Shown here one piece after another: positions 1 through 11,582 of a stretch of DNA of 64,000 bases. How positions within the stretch are numbered: the stretch's first letter is position 1; every line of letters starts with the position of its first letter. Location: NCBI GenBank assembly GCA_001600415.1, contig BCJX01000012.1, forward strand, positions 621,163 through 685,162. Reading direction: 5' to 3'. Source of the stretch: Pascua guehoae. Its lineage: Eukaryota > Basidiomycota > Tremellomycetes > Trichosporonales > Trichosporonaceae. The position numbers and the translations under genes were made by a program. Below the pieces are notes generated by a model, which worked only from the letters and a program-made list of their open reading frames with translations, ran no database searches and had not been told where the DNA came from.

Positions 1-2249
1 ACTCTGGAGCGTACCCGCCTCCGCGCAGGCGACGGCCAGGGCCACCGCGGCCAGATCCACTGCCTCGCGGCGTCCGAGGACGGGACGTGGGTCGTGACCG
101 GTGGCCAGGACAAGGTTGTGGGCGTGTGGAAGGAGGGAAAGTGGGAGGTTGGGATGAGGGGCCATCGCGATGCGGTTTCGGTGAGTGCGGTGTGTTGGTG
201 GGAATGCGGGGGGTGGGTCGTGATTGAGGCGGATTTGCGGGTGATCTCAGTGTACTTGCGGGTGTGGGTCTTGGGATAGCAGGAGCAAGGCTGCTCCTGC
301 ACGCTTCCCATTCAGGACGTCCAGAACGCGGCTGGAGTGGTAGTTGGGAGTTGGATTGGGAGTTGAAGTTGGAGTGGACTGAGAGCGTACTGCGTGTGAC
401 TCGTCTCATCTTCTTTTCAACTCAACGCCCTTCAGCTTGGCATCTCCTACCGCTGGGGGCGGCTGGACTGAGGTAGGAGAGCCCAGCAGAGTGAAGTGGG
501 CCAAGGGACTGTTGGAGATCCATGGATTCATCCGTGTTCAAGTCTTGCCTACCTCTCTCGACGTCCCACACATCTCCTCCGTCGCCATACTGGTTCCCAG
601 TAGAGACGGTCCAAGACAGTAACCACATACCTCCCCTAATTTACCCAATGCCCCGTTACTAACCACCAGTCCGTCTCGTTCCCCCCCCTCTCCAATCCGT
701 CCTCGCACGTCTTCTCGGCCTCGCTCGGCCGCCACCTCGTGCTCCACTCGCTCTCGACGCTGAGCGCGCTCGACACGTTTTTCGGGCACCAGGACGCCAT
801 TTCGTCCGTGTCGGCCCTCAAGCCGCAGCAGGCAGCGACGGCGGGCTCGCGCGACCGCACATGCCGCTGGTGGAAGGTCGAGGACGAGGTGCAGCTCGTC
901 CTCCGTGCGGGCGGCAAGACGCGCGATCCCGCGACGGGCCGCGAGTGGGTCGAGGGGAGCGCGGATGCGGTGTGTGTGCTGGATGATTCCCACTTTGTGT
1001 CGGGCGGAGATACTGGGTAAGTCGAGTCTGGGAGTCGAGTCTGGGAGTCTAGCCGGGGAGTTGCAGTCTGGGGCAGTTGGGGTCTGGGGCAGTCGGGGTC
1101 TGCACCGGCGGGTGGTCTGATCCTGGCGCGCAGTGTGGAGTTTGGTGTGGTGTGCGAGCCATGTTCGCGACTTTGGAAGTGTGCACTCCCCGGTGGCGTT
1201 GGTACCACCAGACCAAGGCGGCGAGTGACTGCAGATTCTGGGCGGTGCGGTGACGGGGTTGCGGCTGGTGGTGGTCGGTTGGTGGGCTGGTGCCGCGATG
1301 CAGGGTGGTGTTGGAGGAGTCTGTATCTGTTCGACACTGGGGTGCAGGCAGGACCCCATCTTGCCGCGATTGCGAGGCAGGCCGTACAGCAAGGCCCGTA
1401 CGAGGCGGCATTTCCACATCCCACTGCTGCTGTTCACCGAGGCGTGTCCTGCCATGCCACGCCGGCCGAACCCAGGGCTTGTGGCTGCCACTCATCTGTC
1501 TGTGGAGACACATGCCATCGGAGCTGGCGGCTTGGAGGAGCCACCGTTTTACAGCTGGCCGGCGTGTAACGGCCCACCTCGAATGGCACTTGGGCCGGTT
1601 TCGTGCTATGAGATCCAGTCGCCATGCCCGCTGCCGTCTGTCGCTTCCGTTCTGCCCATCATATCCCGTCATCATTCACCCCCCAATCTCCCAACCTCTC
1701 GCCCTCCAAAGCCCCAACCCCAATCCCGACCCCAGCCCCAACAACCACCCCCCCTCCCCCCCCCAATTCTCCTCAACCCCCCATCTCCCCTCCCCCCACT
1801 AACACCCCAGCTCCATCGCCCTCTGGACGACCGGCCGCAAAAAGCCAATCTTCACCCAAACCCTCGCCCACGGCCTCGACACCTCCGACCACAACCCCCT
1901 CACACCCACCCTCGCCGCCCTCCCCTCCCCGCCCCCCTCGCCCCCCGCCCCCGCCCCGCAGCCGCGCGGCATTTCGGCCCTCGCCGCCCTGCGGGGCACA
2001 AACCTCTTCGCGTCGGGCAGCTACGACGGGCACATCCGTCTCTGGGCCCTCGACGCGGCCCTCAAGAGCTTTACACCCCTCGGTTCCGTACCCCTCGAGG
2101 GCTGCATCAACGCCCTCCACCTCCTCGAGGACCAGGGGCGGATCCGCATCGCCGCCGCCGTGGCCAAGGAGCCCCGTATGGGGCGGTGGGTCACGCCCCA
2201 CGGCGCACGGAATGGGTTGTTTGTCGCACACGTCGAGGTGGAAGAGTAG
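1..2249 (+). CDS. RRP9: Rrp9/U3-55K-like WD40 protein, 5' truncated
   Basis: C-terminal part of a WD40-repeat protein; the window edge removes the N-terminus. Exons seen: 1-180, 670-1016 and 1811-2249, joined in frame (GT-AG). The repeats read TGGQDKVVGVW, FGHQDAISSV then SRDRTCRWWKVED, DSHFVSGGDTG/SIALW and GTNLFASGSYDGHIRLW. The stretch SGGDTGSIALWTTGRKKPIF matches the usual Rrp9 blade (S-G-D-G-S-ALW-KKKP). Rrp9 is a specific protein of the U3 box C/D snoRNP, acting in 18S pre-rRNA processing in the nucleolus (established for the family). The two introns are 489 and 794 nt, far longer than those of the neighbouring formin; the second ends in a C-rich tract. Family call is by motif recognition; another U3-like WD40 protein is the main alternative. 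Confidence 0.85.
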
Positions 2250-2988
2250 CGAGTGTAGCTTGTGTGGTGTAGGAGGGATGTATTGTGTGAAACCTGACCC
2301 TGGGTTAGTTGCGCTCGGCTGCGGGCTCTTGGGTCTCGTTGTGCCTCGTCCCCGAATGTCGTGTTTGACTAGCTCGTTGTCTGTTGGCTGCTGGCTTGTT
2401 TGATGTGAGGGTGTGCTTGACAGTGTTCTGGTCGAGTCGCCCATGTCCATGCTCGTCCGCACGCCCATGCCCATGTTTGTACTTGCCCATGGCTGCACTC
2501 TTCATCAGCCCCGCCTATTCCCAGCTGTCACGAGTCACGTTCCTCATCGGCACTCGCTCACGAGATGGTTGACCGTCCAACCTGCCACACAACACCCACA
2601 CCCCACCGTACTGGCATCATTATTCATGTAAGGCTACTGCAATAGGGTACCGACGCGCTAGATGCTGGGTAGTATGTACAAGCAAGGAAACGAGACAGAC
2701 ACGGGGTGTGGTGTGGCGTCTGCCGGTCCGGACATGCGTTTGCGAAAGTCGGGGTGGGAAAGTGGTGGTGGTGGTGGTGGGATGCAGTGGTGTGCGGTGC
2801 GGCGTGCGTGCGCGAGCGAGTGCTGGTGGCACACATGTCGCTGCCGAGTTGGATGGTCGCGCCGATTAGACCTATGCGGTAGCCCGAGCCCTGCCCGGGG
2901 TGTGTGTGCTCTGCCTCCTACTCCGAGGCTCGTATTCCATCGTGCTCCTCCGAGGTTCGCCCTCCTTCGTGCTCGACTCGTGTCAATC
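2250..2988. other. Convergent intergenic, RRP9/formin
   Basis: About 740 bp between two stop codons. It contains CATG/CCCATG-rich sequence near 2430-2490 and a short GGT run near 2764-2780. No gene or RNA is recognisable; it should hold both 3' UTRs. Confidence 0.6.
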
Positions 2989-5900
2989 TCAAAGAACGAC
3001 CGTCGCGTCGCCCTCTGCGGGCTGGAGCGTCTCGTCGCCCACGCCCTCGCCTTCGCCGTCGTCCGAGTCGTAGGCCGACTCGGATAACTCGCCGTTGAGA
3101 CCAGCAGGCACCTCGGGGACGTCGGGAACGTCGCTGTCGTCGCTAAACGTCGAGTTGATGACGGCGCTCCGACCCGAGCTCGCGAGCGACGCACGCGACG
3201 TGCGCGACAAGCGAGACGCCGACTGGCGCGAAAGCGACGTGCGCGATGTACGCGATGTGGATACAGACCCGCCCGAGATGTGCGACGCCGCCGAGGCATG
3301 TGAATCGATCGACGCGCGTGAGTGGTGCGAGTAGCGCGAGCTGGATAACGAGCGAGAGTGTTGGCTCAAAGGTGGCTCGGCCGGAGCATCACCGCCAAGC
3401 GCGCCGAGGGCACCGAGGGCTGCTGCACTAAGGGCAGCGAGCACGTCATCGGACGCGTCCACCTCGGGCGCCGCCTGGGCCGCGTCGCTGTCGCCGGCAT
3501 CGCCGTTGCTGCGTTCGCGTGGAAGCGGCGAGGGCGAGCCGCCCGGGGTGTCGACCGCTGGCGTTTGGCTCGTGGGGCTCGATGGCTCCCCCAGAGGCGT
3601 GGTCACCGCAGGGCTGTCGTAAATGTCCATCATCATCTTCTGTGCGAGCGAGCCCAGGTCGACACCACTGCCCAGCGACGGCAGCATGAAGTCGGTCATC
3701 TCCGTGCTCGACGGGAGCGGGGACGGAGGCGGCTGCGGCTGGCGCCGCTCGCGCTTGATACGCGGCGTGCCTTCGAGCTTGAGGCGCTGCAGGCGCGCAT
3801 CGATAAGGTTGGTCTCGTTGTTCTTCTCCTTTGGCGCACCCGTGGGTTGCGGTGAAAGTGCAGCACGCGCCGCCGCACGGCGCTCGCGCAGCGCAATCTC
3901 CTCGGCACGCGCGCGGTTCTGCTGCCGGCAGAACTAGAAGCGTCAGTCCTGTCCAGGGATGTGCTGGAGCTCACCTTGTACGACGACGTAAACGTCCGGA
4001 AAATGCCAAAGAAGTCTTGGCTCTGCAGCGGGCGGCCGTGCTCGTCGCCCTCGCCATAATACGTCTCCACGTCGCGCAGGTCCTGCTCCGCATTGACAAT
4101 GCCGTCGCGAAGCGTCTGGAGCTCTTCCTCTGCTGTCGCAGCAAAGCGGAACATCTGGCGCGCATACCCGTCGGTCGAGTCGCTAAAGTTGTCCTCAAGC
4201 GAGCGGCGGATGGAGCGAATCTCCTCCAGCATCGTCTTGGACGTCGACTGCATGTCGTTGAAGCTGACTGTGGGGGCGTTAGGACGCGGACGACAAAACA
4301 TAACAATACTCACCTCGGTTGGCGTCCGAGGGCGCCGAGAGTTCGTCGAGGAAGCCCTCAAGCTCCGGGAAGTGTTGGTTGACAGTGCGCTCGAGGAAGT
4401 GCAAGAGGTTCTGGCCATTGGACGATTTGGTGTCGACAAGCTTGTTGATGGATCCAATCTTGAAACCATACGCGCCACCCGCAAAGTTTGTGCCGTTGAG
4501 GTAGTTGCCCATGGTAAGAATGACGTTGAGCAGCTGCTGGAAGAGCTCGGCGCCACGAAGGTCTTGGCAACCCCGGATAAGCAGCGTAAGGCTCTGTCAT
4601 GTTAGCAAGAGAATGCGACGGGGGGCTGATAATTACGCACCTGCTCGAGAAGAATGACATTCTGGCGGAAGCGCACGTTGAAGAGCATGCCCTTGACGCG
4701 GTCGGTAAGATGAGGAAGCTGAATGAGACGGACCATGAGGCGATCGGCTGGGTGCAGGAGCTCGAGCTCTGCGGGCGTGTCTGCCGAATGGGTCAGGAGC
4801 TTGCCGCGCTCATCGTCGTTGGGGAGCACGCCCTGCAGCTCGTGCAGGAACGTTTCGGTGCACAGGTCGTGGTTGAAGTTTGCAATAGCATCGCTGAGCC
4901 TCTCGGGCTCCTTGAAGCTCTTTGCAGTGCTGCCGGCCATGAGGATTTCGATGCGCTTGCGCAGGTCTGGCGAGAGAACACTCTGCAACTCGTTTTCCTT
5001 CTTCTTCTTGACCGCGTTGCGAATGATTTCGCGAGCCTTGAACTCGTCCTCCATGGCCGACCACAGGTTTACGGCACGCATGCGCTGCACGACCTCTTCC
5101 TCGACTTCGGGCTCGTTGGCCGAGGCCCAAACAGTCTTGGCGAGCTGGGCCTTTGGCACCTTGTCCCACTGCAGTTGCTTCATCTTCTTGGACGCAATGA
5201 GCTGCACATTCTTGCGCGAGTCGTTGACACCGTGGAACAGGGAACCGACAGAAGCATTTGGTGCGCGCGACACGGTCGAGGCAGGCGGAGCGCGGGGCGG
5301 GGGAGGCGCGCGTGGAGGAGGCGCCGGACCGTCCGTCTTCCGGAGTGATTTGCCAGCCTGAATACCGGCGAGCAAGCCAGCCATGCCACCGGCCATCGGA
5401 TGCGCAGGTCGACCAGGGGGCGGAGGCGGGGGTGGAGGCGGTGGGGGTGCAGGTGCTCCAGGGGCGCCAGGGGCAGCTGGCGTACGCAGCAGGCCGCCAG
5501 GAGGAGGGGGAGGAGGAGGCGGCGGTGGGGGCGGGGGAGGAGGGGGCGGAGGGGGCGGAGGAGGTGGCGGCGGCGGCGGCGGTGGCGGTGGTGGGGGCGG
5601 AGGAGCCGCAGCATCAGCAGCAGCCTCGGCAGCGGCCTCTTCCTTCTCGACCTCTTCGACCTTGGCCTCGTCGTCCTCCTCCAAAGTTGGCAGTGCAGGG
5701 GATGGGGCGGGAAGGTAGTCGTCGGGCTCGGTAGAGCCTGCACGGATGTTGCGAGCCTGGCTGAGCACCTGGGCAGAAAAGCTGTCGCGCCGGGAGAGGC
5801 CAGCCGGGCCAACTGGGCCAACCGTACTCAGTGTCTTAGTCGCGCGTCGGCCTAACATTGCCGCTGCACCGCCCTCGGACATCTTGGCCGCCTCCAGGGC

Positions 5901-8900
5901 AATGTTGGCCATGTCGTCGTCGTCCAGGTTGATAACCGCCGCGGGCGCCGAGACGCTGCGTGGCTGATGCTGAGACAGCTGGCGGTAGCGCAGCTCTTCG
6001 AGGAACCGTGGCTGCAACTGTGGGGGCTTGCCAGAGCCAGGTGTTCCAGGCGATAACGTCGAAGAGGGCGACGTCGCCGACCACGAGGTTACTGTCGAGG
6101 ACGTCGCCGACGAGGCCGTTGTCGCTGCAGACGAACGCAGCGCCGACTTCTCCTGGATGGGCGGGGCATTGGGGCCCTGGCCTCTGCGCTCGGTGCGTGT
6201 GCTGAGGCGAATCGCAGACCCGCGCCGCAGCTCGACTGGAGACTGGGACAGTAAGCACCTGAGACTCCGAGTGCTGTGCTGGGACACTTACCACCTTCTC
6301 CACTCCTGCCGCCAGCGAGTCCTCAATGTGCGATCGAACAGCATCCTCGTTGGCGTCGCTAAATTGTGAACCAAACGAGGCAATAGTGTCGCGTGCCGAC
6401 AACTCGCGTTTCGACAGTGACTTGCGGTTTGCGTACCGCGACTGCCGCTTCCTGGCCTGGAGGAGACGCGGGTCCTTGGACGTAGCCTTTTCGGCTTCGA
6501 GTACCTCACCCTCCGACTCGTCTGTGGAGCCTTCACTGTCGGTGCCGTGGCGGCGGGTAACCTTGCGACCTTCAAGCTTGCGGATCGTCTTCTTGCGCTC
6601 CCACTGCTCGCGGAGGTCGTGGATGAGCTTTTCACGGTCGATAGGACCGTTGGTCATGGCCTGTACCTGGTCGAGGTGGTTTGCTTCACGCAGCATGTTG
6701 AACAGCTCCTGAATGTAGAGCTCGAGATCGGCGATGCGCTGCTCGTAGTCGGCTTTCATACCCTCCATCTGGTTGGAAATGTTGTCCGTCGCCGCGCGCG
6801 ACTTGCGGAGGCGATCCTCGAGCTCGGCAATCTGGGCCTTGAGACGGCCAACTAGACCCTGGTCACCCGCCGAAATCTCGTCCTGGAGATCGGCCTTTTC
6901 GCGTTCCGACTGAGCGAGCTTGGCGCGCACCTCGCGCACCTCCTCGAGCGCCTCGTTCATTCTCTGCTCTTCGATAAACTTGCCCATGACCTGCTGGACC
7001 GAGATACCAAACGCGTCGCTAAACTGGCCGCCTAGGTCGGGCGAGTCGTTCATGACAATGCTCTGGATGAGCTGGTCAATGAGCTGGAAAAAGCGGGCGC
7101 GCTCCTCTGGCTCGCCCTTGATGAGCAGCATGTGTCTGAACGTGTTGAACAGGTACGCGCCCGACTTTGACCCCTTGGTGCTATCGAGCAGCGAGCGCAG
7201 AATGTCCTCTGGGCTCGTCATGGACATTAACGTGGTCCGGTTGTTCTCTGCCGCCTGTTCACGCCGGTCGGCGTCGTCATCTTCCTCGTACTGCTTGATC
7301 AACTTGGCCATCAGTGGCTCGTTCCACTCCTTCATTTGGCGGAAGACGCGCCCGAGGTGTCCGAGCTCTAACTGAGCGCGAACAGAGGTACGGGAGCGCA
7401 GGTCGTGCGAAGAGGTAAGGCCTTGGACGAGACAGATCATTGTCACCTGTAGCCGTCAGTCGCCTGTGCCACACAAACACACATGAGCCGCTCCGAGCTT
7501 ACACAGTAATCAACAAGCTGTTGGTGGTCCATGCCTTTGACTTGAGAACCGGCGCCAACAGTACTTCCCATGCGACCGCGGTTGACGACCATGTCCTCTG
7601 TCTGGCGAAGCCAGCGCTCAAACTTGGACACCTTGGCCGCAATGCCGACACGCGCGTTGTACTGCTGCTCCAATTGCTCGAACGCGCGGAGCACCACGTT
7701 GAGGCCTGCGCGGTCGGGCTGGTTCTCCTGGTAGTGACAGAAGAAGACGAGAATCTCAGCGGCGAGCTTTCGACATGGCGGGTGCTGTGAGAGGAGCGAG
7801 TGGGCAATCTGCTGGATGATCCTTGGCTGCTTGAGAGCGTCCGCTGCGCCGATCTGGACGGGTTAGAGGTGTGGCTTTGGGGCGTCGTTTCAGGTTGCGG
7901 CGCGGGCAAGTCGCACTCACGTGGTTGCTCAGAGAGCATCTCAGGCACTTGAGCAGTTCAAACTCGAGCTCGACATCCATTCCTCCTTTGCTCCGTCGGT
8001 GCGTCAACGTTTCGAGGTAGTTGGCCAGCACCAGCTGGCCTTTGCAGTTCATAAAGTCCTGGATCCAGCTGGTGTTGTCAGCCACGGGCACTTCGAGTGG
8101 ACAAACGGTCACTCACTCCAACGGCTGGGTGCGAAGGCTGACGTGCAATGTGACGAGGTGTTGGGGGTTCAGTTGGTTGTCAACAACCTTGCGGATAATC
8201 CACTCTGGGCTATCGCGCGAGAGAGCAGCGGCGGTATGTGCCCCACGGCCCATCTTCTTGGCCTCGTCGGCCTTGCGCCGCTTTCTGTTCTCCTGCTCTG
8301 ATAGGGATCTCTCTTCCGCTTCTAGCATTTGCCACTTTGTAGCGATGCTGAGGTTTGCCGTCGTGCGCTGCATAGTCGAGGCCACCGATTGGGTCGAGTT
8401 GCGCGACGAGACGGACGGGGGGAGCGAGTTTGCATGGTCGAGGTCTCGTTTCCGGACGAGCTCGGCAAACCTCCGCTCGACCTCTTCGTCGGACGGTCGA
8501 GCCGACGGTTGGTAATCGCCCATGGCTTGTGACAAATGGTACGTGGACGATGAAGAGCTGGGCGACGCCTTGATGGATGACGTCTTGGAGCCCTTGAAGG
8601 AGGGAGCCTTGATTGAGGCAGCCTTGATGGAGGCGGCTTTAGAGGTGGCTTTGGAAGGCGCCTTGGTGGAAGCGGCCTTGATGGAGGGGGTGTAGGTGGA
8701 AGCAGCGTAGGTGGAAGCGGCATAGGTTGAGGAGGCGTACGAGGACTGGGCGTACGGGGAGGACGCACGCTCGCGCTCGCTCGAGCCAGAGCCCGACGGC
8801 GCTGTGGCTGCGGTAGAGCCGCCTCCCGGAGTGGATCTGCCGCTCGTTGGGCCAGAGCCAGACGCCAAGCTCCCTGTGGTCCCTGTTCGTGTCAAGGTCG

Positions 8901-9396
8901 GATAGCGACCGAGCTCGCCGTTGGGCACTTGGATTGTTGGCGCAGACGCGAGCGTGCGAATGGAGCGGGCCGACGTGTTGTCGGACCCACGCCGGGGCGT
9001 TGTGGGCGCCCCAAGAGCGACGGTCGAGAAGGACGATGGCCCGCCAAACTCGCTCGTGTTGCCCCGATTGGGAACAGGCGAGCCGCTGCGTCCCGAGTAG
9101 GATGTTTCTCGGTCGACGCTTACCATGCTGCTCGACGGACTGGACGGGAGTGCAACGCCTTCCTGTTCTTGACGTCCGTTGACGGTAAAGTAGCCTGTAG
9201 ATGATCCTGGGACGGGGATGGGCGGCGCGCCTGCCATGTGTCGGTGAAATGAACTAGTGGTCTCTGTCGGCGAGGTGGGCCCGGCGTGGGACGATGACGA
9301 GGCAGAGGCAGAGGTGCGTGCGCTCGATCTTGACTTTGTCTTGTCCCCCTTGGACTGCCTGCCAGGCAAGTTGGCCACGGAGAAGAAGCCGCTCAT
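2989..9396 (-). CDS. Formin (FH3-FH1-FH2), actin nucleator
   Basis: Eight exons in genome order: 2989-3933, 3975-4267, 4314-4593, 4641-6242, 6292-7446, 7503-7853, 7921-8068, 8117-9396; all phases agree, giving 2,017 aa. Introns are 41-67 nt. Start is the ATG at 9396 (MSGFFSVANLPG). Order: Ser/Lys-rich tail with KAASIKAAS-type repeats (~250-340); GBD/FH3 from ~380 (PEWIIRKVVDNQ, VSLRTQPLDWIQDF); coiled coil (~780-920); FH1 with 35 consecutive Pro (about 1192-1226) and a second Pro block; FH2 from ~1330 (KKMKQLQWDKVP, GNYLNGTNFAGGAYGFKIGS, NKLVDTKSSNGQNLLHFLE). After FH2 lies NLIDARLQRLKLEG followed by a basic KRERR cluster, resembling a diaphanous autoregulatory domain. Formins nucleate and elongate unbranched actin filaments under Rho control for cytokinesis and polarity. 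Whether it is Bni1-, Cdc12- or For3-like cannot be decided here. Confidence 0.95.
5499..5603 (-). repeat. 35-codon polyproline run in formin FH1
   Basis: On the + strand this is a run of GGN triplets; on the coding strand it is 35 uninterrupted Pro codons, with mixed third positions (CCT, CCG, CCC, CCA). It is flanked by DAAA upstream and GGLLRTP downstream. FH1 Pro runs bind profilin-actin; mixed codon use means it is not one pure microsatellite. Confidence 0.9.
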
Positions 9397-11249
9397 GGTG
9401 GGAAGCAAGGGTGTGTTGTGCCGAGACCAGGAACAGTTGAGATGTGGGGGTGTGGGGGTTGTGCGCGCGGACGTAGAAGCAATACTGTCCTAGTCCGAGG
9501 TTCACGCGGTGCAGCACTTCGGTGCGCGCGGGTCGATGTGATCGATCACACGACGACGGTACGCGTTGCCGAAAGTGCCCGGGGAGGGCGGACGGTGGCA
9601 AGGAGACTTGCCGCGAGCCCTGCCTCGAGCAAGTGCCGAGAGTTGCGGCTGCTTGACTCGTCTCGTCAGCAAGAGCACGAAAGGCGAGACAAACGTCGGC
9701 GGGGGGGAGGGGAGGGGAGGGAGGTCAAGGCGGCGACAGCTAGGCAGGTGCAAGCGCAGTACTGAAAGCGGGGGCGGGGCGGGGAGCTGTGGCGTGCCGC
9801 GACCTAGGTCGGTCCGGAGAGGGTGAGCCCGGGTCGATTGTGGTGTGACCAAAAGTCAGACCCAGGCCAGCCGGCTGTAGCACGGTGATGTGTGGTGCGG
9901 GGTTGCAGGTTGCGTTGCCGAGGACAAGAGGCGTGTGCGTGAAAGTCGGGGTGTGAGGGATATGCGGATGGATTGCGCCGGGGTCTGCGTGTCTGTGCAA
10001 CGACGACCCGAGCTGTGATGCGGGGGCCGAGGGCAGTGGTCACGGACGCGGCGGGTGGCGTGTCGGGGTGGGACCGGCGACGAAGGGGGGGGAGAGTGTG
10101 GTGAGAAGATGATACAAGAGTGGGAGAGGTGAAATGAGTGTGGAGAGATGGATCTAGTGGACAATGCTGGGAGGAGGACGAGGACGAGGACGAGGACGAC
10201 GCAACGAGTTGGCGGCACGTACTGGTGTGTCAGAAGCTAAGGGACGTGCCAGGCCATGCTACGGTGGCACACCCTACGGTGGGTGGGTAGAGCCAACTTT
10301 GGTCCCTGGATATCGGGTACGCAGGGTAACAGCGGACACCGTCTCGTCTCCTTTCGTCTCGTCTCACAATGGGACACTACTTGCATGCCGCATGCATGCA
10401 TGCATGTTGCTGCTACATGCTGCATGGGACACAAACAAGCTCTGCATGACAGCACCATGGCGTGTTATGCATCTCCTCATCGGCCTCATTTCGCCCACAG
10501 AAAGCAAAGGCTGCAATAATGTGAATATTACCATGTTCGGGACTGGGTTTTTTGGTTATTGACATTTTCGTCTAGAGGCCCCGGCGGTTTTTGACAGGTG
10601 GGTGGGTGCAGTACAGAGCTGCACTGCTTATTCTTATCCGCGATCCCGCCTTCTGCCATCGTGTGCGTGCAAGAGGTACAGAGGGTGTTGCTGTTGACAT
10701 GCAGCGTGTTGCTGTTATGCTGCTTATGCTGTTCCTGTGCCTTGTTTTCTCGAGCTTTTGTCATGTTGTTGGACTGGGTCTGGCTGGCTCTAGCTCTGCG
10801 TCGGCGTCTGGGTCTGGGGTCCCTTTTGTCCTTTTTTCTGCTCTGTAGGCTTGGCCTGTTGACCCGAAACGCGTTTGAATACACCCAACCGCTAGTCTCA
10901 ACCCCCCCTCTCGAGAAGCTCGACTGGCTGGCTGTGCGTCGCGACGGATGCGACCGCTCGACCCTCTTCGGCATTGGTGCCTAAATACTCTCGTCACCCA
11001 CCCCCGCTACACCCGATTCCGGCGACCACCCCGGGCCATTTTCCACTTTGAGCCACCACCACTGCACTGCACTGCAGCAGCCACTTTCCAGACCCTGGCC
11101 CTTACCTTACCACCCACCACACCGCATTTATCGTCATTGCCCCCTACTCAATATCACAACACACGCCTCTTGTCATCATCATCCACACTTTGCACCACGC
11201 TACTTCTAAACAAGGCCCCGCCCCCACACTAGCGTCACTCGTCCTCTCC
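9397..11249. other. Divergent intergenic, formin/SCOC-like
   Basis: 1.85 kb between two start codons, so it should carry both promoters. Visible: G-rich tract at 9697-9725, a CGAGGA run at 10170-10200, an alternating CATGCATG block at ~10383-10406, a T-rich patch near 10540-10570, and a pyrimidine-rich stretch before the 11250 start. No gene supported. Confidence 0.6.
10383..10406. repeat. (CATG)n alternating palindrome
   Basis: Repeated GCATGCATGCATGCATG, self-complementary and able to form a cruciform. A longer one lies at 19093-19118. Confidence 0.7.
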
Positions 11250-11582
11250 ATGCCACCACTCGGATACGAAAACGACATCGCCGGAGGCTGGGGCCCAGCT
11301 CCGGCCCCCGCGGCCGCCCGCCAGCCCACCGAGCAGATGACGGTCGAGTCGACGCTGGCGAAAGAACGTCTGATCAAGGAAATCCTCCAGATGCGCGACG
11401 GCTTGCGCGGCCTGCTCGTCCGCGTGACCGAGGTCGAGGGCGAGACGGACAAGCTCCGCAAGGACAACGAGTTTCTCGGGACGTATATTGATAACCTGTG
11501 AGTAGTGTGCGAGCGAGCGAGCTGTGCGAGTAACGCGACTGCGACCGGTACCAGGGCAGTTGGTGCGCGGCTGGAGGCATGA
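11250..11582 (+). CDS. SCOC/Slo1-like short coiled-coil protein
   Basis: Exon 1 is 11250-11497 and exon 2 probably 11555-11582, giving 91 aa. After a Pro/Ala-rich N-terminus, residues ~38-82 form one heptad-rich coiled coil: KERLIKEILQMRDGLRGLL, then VTEVEGETDKLRKDN and EFLGTYIDNL. This spacing and the terminal LG-YI-NL resemble the short coiled-coil (SCOC, yeast Slo1) family, which binds Arl-type GTPases at the Golgi. The size fits (SCOC core about 80 aa). The 3' exon is the weaker part: a 57-nt intron with acceptor CCAG at 11554 gives the short tail LAVGARLEA and a TGA. The family's usual Ser-rich tail is not seen, so another downstream exon is possible. An upstream in-frame ATG at 11190 also exists; 11250 has the better context (TCCATGCC). 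Confidence 0.6.

Noticed and set aside
5383..5718. Poly-Gly ORF on the + strand
   Set aside because: Antisense shadow of the formin polyproline run.
9397..9408. Longer formin start (four codons upstream, MLPT)
   Set aside because: The upstream codon is TTG, not ATG; the ATG at 9396 has a CCACC context.
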